A DNA stretch of 64,000 nucleotides from Chionoecetes opilio (lineage: Eukaryota > Arthropoda > Malacostraca > Decapoda > Majidae). The translations under genes and the position numbers were made by a program. The DNA is taken from the NCBI GenBank assembly GCA_016584305.1, contig JACEEZ010018281.1, positions 193,528 through 257,527 of the forward strand, written 5' to 3'. Numbering within the stretch: the first letter of the stretch is position 1; every line of letters starts with the position of its first letter. This document shows positions 60,583 to 64,000 of the stretch, one piece after another. The notes beneath the pieces are model-generated. The model did no database searches. It was not told the DNA's origin and was given only the letters and a program-made list of their open reading frames with translations.

Positions 60583-63500
60583 CTATGCTCGTACTGTCCC
60601 GTCTCCAAATCTACTATTATCCAGCTTGCCTTTGAAGTCCTGAATACTTCTTGCATTAATCACTTTTGCATCAAGGTTGTTCCAGGCTTCTATGCTTCTA
60701 TACGGGAAGCTGTATTTTTTTATGTCCCTCTTGCATGTTGTCCTTTTCAATTTCTTCTCATGACCTCTTGTACTTCTATCGTCCCACACAAACAGATCTT
60801 CTCTATCAATTTTTTCCAGACCCATTGATGCTCTATACACTGCTATAAAATCTCCCCTTTCTCTTCTTTTCTCAAGAATTAGGAGTTTTAGTTTTGAAAG
60901 TCTTTCCTCATATGGTAAATCTCTCAGGCTTGGAGCCATTTTTGTGGCTGCTCTTTGTATTCTCTAAATCTTCCTTATATCCTTCTGTGGTGACCAAATC
61001 GCTGCTGCATATTCCAACCTTGGTCAAATCAAAGATGTTATCAATTTCTTAATCATCTCTTCATCCAGATATTTGAATGCCATTCTTATATTCCTCAGCA
61101 ACTGATATGTATCTCCTTTGATCTTGTTTATATGCTTCTCTGGTGACAAATTGTCCTTAATCCATACTCCCAGATCTTTTTCGAACTTTGTTTTGATCCA
61201 TTCATTTCCCATCGAATACTTTCCTCTCTGTCTCTTTTTGCTACTGCCCACTTCCATCACTTTACACTTTTTAGCATTAAACTCCATTTCCCATAGTTGA
61301 CTCCATCTGAAAATCTTATCTAGATCCTTTTGTAAATCCTCACAGTCCTCTTTACTTTCTAATTTTCTTAGTAATTTAGCGAATAAACTCATATAACTGT
61401 TCACTCCCTCTGTCATATCATTTACATAGACCAAGAACATCACTGGGGCCAATACTGATCCTTGAGGAACTCCACTTATCACACTGCACCATTCTGACTT
61501 CTGATCTTTTATTACTGTTCTCATCTCTCTGTTGCTCAAAAAGTCTTCCATCCACTTCAGCAAACCACCCTTCAATCCTCCTACATGTTCTAGCTTCCAG
61601 AGCAGTCTCTTGTGAGGTACCTTGTCAAATGCCTTCTTTAGGTCCAAGTATATGCAATCGACCCACCCCTCTCTTTCCTGTGTCACATCGATCACTCTCG
61701 AGTAATAGCTTAATAAATTCGTTGTACATGACATTCCTCCTCTAAATTCAAACTGGCCACCTGCGAGTGTGTTTGTCTCTTCCAAATATTTCAACCTTCA
61801 CAATTTTTTCACTCATTTTTGCCACTACATTTGTTAATGATACTGGCCTGTAATTTAATGGTTCTTCTTTGTCTCCTCCTTTGTGAATTGGCACAATATT
61901 TGCTCTTTTCCAATCAAGCGGGACTCTGCTCTCCTTGAGTGAACTCTCAATTACACTATGTAATTATCCTGCTAGTTGGTTACTGCACTCTTTCATAATC
62001 CAGTTCGACACTCCATCTGGACCCGGGGCTTTTCTCACATCTTGACTTTCCATTAGCCTTTTTACTTCTATTACGTCTACTTTTATGTCTTCCATCATAT
62101 TTTCTTTTGCTATTATATTTTTCGTTTTAAATTCACTTTCTCTTGTAAATACAGTCTGTAAGCACTTATTCATCACCTCAGCCTATTGTAATGCATCTTC
62201 GTACACTATGCCTTCTACCTTCAGCTTATCTATTCCTTCCTTGTTTTCCATTTTTCCATTTATATATCTATAGAAAAGTTTCGGTTCGTTCTTACATTTT
62301 TCTATTAATTTCACTCATAGTTACTTTCTTTCTCTTCGGATTCTTACATATTCATTCTAGTTGTTTTGTACTCCTCCCAGAGGTTGATACCTCCTTTTTT
62401 CCTCCAACTATTCCATGTTTTTTCTCTTTCTAGTCTTGTTAATTCACATTTTCTGTTAAACCATTCATTCGTTTTCTTTTCTCTGATAACCATCCTTGGA
62501 ACATTTCTATTTATTCCTTTTGTGTAAATTCGGATGAACTCATCCCATTTTTTCTGGGTACTCCTTGTTGCATGGAAACTACTCCAGTCTGTCTCTCCGA
62601 AAAATGTTCTTAATCCGTCAAAGTCTGCTTTTCCATAATTGTATCTTCCTCTCTTGTGTTCTTCTCTTCTCCCCTCTTTTTTGCTATAATTTACTTCAAA
62701 TTCAATAAGTACATGGTCACTCTTTCCAAGAGGGCACTGATAATTTACTTCACTAATTACTTCCAGTTCTTTCGTCCATAGTAGATCTAGTTTTGATGGT
62801 TCTTCGCTACCTCTGAATCTTGTATTCTCTTTAATCCACTGAGTCATAATGTTATTCATTACCAAATCCAACAATGTACCACCCCATGAGTCTTCTCCTC
62901 CTTCAGTATACCATTCTTCCCAGCAAACTTCTTTGCAGTTAAAATCTCCCGTCATAATTATGTTTTCACAATTTTCCATCATATTCTTTAAACATTTGCT
63001 TGTGTCTCTTATCATGTCTCCATACTCTTCTCTCCCCCAGGAGTTTGTCTTAAGTGGAACGTATACGATTACTAAGTCTCTTATTCTTCCTTTTTTCATC
63101 ACCAACTCTACCTTCAACACCCCTGCCATACCTTCACCTTTTTCCACATTCCCTACTACCACATCCTTCCTTGTTAACACCATTACACCACCTCCCTTTT
63201 TCTGATTTCTGTTTCGCCTCCATACATTATATTGACCCTCCCCAACTGGCACATCCTCAGAATCACTCTGCTTCGTTTCGACTAAACCCAATATGTCTGG
63301 TTTCTTGGCTCTCAGGTAATCGTTTACTTCTGTTAATGTTGACACTAGCCCATTTATATTTGTGTACGATACCCGCCATCCTTTTTCATTTTCCTTCGAA
63401 CTGTCTCCTCTTACTCTTTCTCTTTTAGATACCACTTCTTCAGTTTTTGGTCTAAAACTCTCCAATAGAATTTCTGTTTTTCGTTTTCCGTTCTCAATTA

Positions 63501-63600
63501 GTTTTTTTCTTTGGCTTCTTTAAACAGTACATTCATTCTAGCTCTTTCTTCCTCATTCATATCTTTTCTTATCCATATTTCTTATATTCTTCTGTCTTTG
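60583..63600 (-). pseudogene. CR1-like LINE ORF2, nearly full length, catalytic Asp pair deleted
   Basis: Minus-strand endonuclease (63465-62344) with YTNINGLVSTLTEV, ILGLVETKQSD, IIMTGDFNC and KLDLLWTKEL...GKSDHVLIEF. RT N-terminal part (62176-61964) with VRKAPGPDGVSNWIM in another frame. RT core (61794-61024) with QFEFRGGMSCTTNLL, IYLDLKKAFDKVPH, GVPQGSVLAPVMFLVYVND and SLFAKLLRKLESKEDC, then a C-terminal segment to 60583 (RTTCKRDIKKYSFPYRSIEA). Where the family has FADDAKLL this copy reads FAKLL (junction at 61377/61378), an in-frame loss of nine bases. EN, RT core and C-terminal segment share one frame; two stops interrupt it near 61024 and 60965, and the 62.0-62.3 kb part is shifted. Upstream residues suggest coding began before 63465. 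Confidence 0.88.
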
Positions 63601-63809
63601 CCAGTTTCCATGCCTTAGACAATATGAGGCGCCGCGTGTAGAAAGGGAGCTAAGCGCCATTTTCTTGAAAATTGCTTTTTTGGTACCAATCGACGCGTTG
63701 TCACATGCTCAATCCATTGGTGTCCCTTAGCACCTCATAGCTCCAAAGCTGTAAGGCTGAGAATTGAATCTTTCAGAAACATTAATTTAGCATGGCACTC
63801 TTTTTTCCA

Positions 63810-63894
63810 GCCTCTTTGCAAGGGTGTTATGTCCGCGTCTGCATGAATTCAAGCCGCTTTGCAAGGGTGTTATGTCCGCGTCTGCATGAATTCA
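63810..63894. repeat. 42-bp tandem duplication
   Basis: Units at 63810-63851 and 63853-63894 (TTTGCAAGGGTGTTATGTCC, GCGTCTGCATGAATTCA) differ at one visible base (CTC/CGC). Confidence 0.9.
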
Positions 63895-63920
63895 CTTTCT
63901 AGCTTGCGAGCTGTGGCCCC

Positions 63921-63966
63921 AGCCAATGAGAATGCAGCGTTGTGCGCTGCGGCGTTCTCATTGGCT
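63921..63966. repeat. Hairpin with paired CCAAT and ATTGG words
   Basis: AGCCAATGAGAATGC and GCGTTCTCATTGGCT form a 15-bp stem with one mismatch. A nested GCAGCG/CGCTGC stem lies inside. GC-rich surroundings. It could be a transposon end or a promoter-like element; nothing decides between them. Confidence 0.5.
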
Positions 63967-64000
63967 CGCGCTGCCACCCTCACCACCCACGCGCCGCAAT

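Overview
Organism and overall character. The window is repeat-dense animal nuclear DNA. It has long (TA)n, (CA)n, (GATA)n, (CT)n and (ATT)n microsatellites, several LINE lineages with endonuclease and reverse transcriptase, P, hAT and pogo/Tigger DNA transposons, and AG/GT splice-like signals. I infer an arthropod, most likely a decapod crustacean, from the LINE types and their tails. No operons, rRNA, tRNA or CRISPR were seen. I found no host gene I would stand behind, only a few short candidate exons or ORFs.

Layout. 1-2.5 kb: a composite tandem repeat (A/T core, hairpins, CCCATTCACTC-type minisatellite), interrupted by an 879-bp element with long terminal inverted repeats (TIRs). 2.8-7.0 kb: a broken P-type transposase followed by a 41-bp tandem array. 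8.06-11.81 kb: a hAT-like element with an 8-bp target duplication, an unusual transposase and a LINE nested in that transposase with a 12-bp target duplication. 11.9-16.2 kb: MITEs and a decayed ZBED-type hAT element. 16.75-17.62 kb: an almost perfect palindrome with arms of about 423 bp. 18.1-20.6 kb: the composite repeat again, as head-to-head inverted copies around a (TA)n tract. 20.6-31.7 kb: sequence that looks corrupted, with homopolymers replacing real bases; RTE-like and CR1-like LINE copies can still be recognised in it. 31.8-33.5 kb: a clean LINE ORF1 followed by (ATT)n. 33.5-38.6 kb: a young, non-autonomous LTR retrotransposon on the minus strand, with LTRs of about 1.7 kb and a 5-bp target duplication. 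38.9-46 kb: a second, indel-ridden copy of the flanking locus without the LTR element (an empty site), running into a LINE ORF2. 47-51.2 kb: an I-like LINE on the minus strand with endonuclease, RT and RNase H. 51.25-52.12 kb: a clean RTE-like 3' end. 52.9-55.8 kb: (GATA)n decaying into junk that ends at an N. 55.85-57.5 kb: a CR1-like fragment. 57.86-58.58 kb: a deleted Tigger element. 60.5-63.6 kb: a nearly full-length CR1-like LINE lacking its RT catalytic aspartates.

How it fits together. The genes are selfish elements nested in each other, and several insertions can be ordered from target duplications and in-window empty sites. The two most informative loci are the LTR element with its filled and empty sites concatenated (probably two haplotypes joined by the assembler) and the hAT-like element whose outer ends share a target duplication while its right end carries an extra copy of the left arm. 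Much of 20.6-31.7, 38.9-51.2 and 53.3-55.8 kb should be treated as low-quality assembly, so frame breaks there are not reliable biology.
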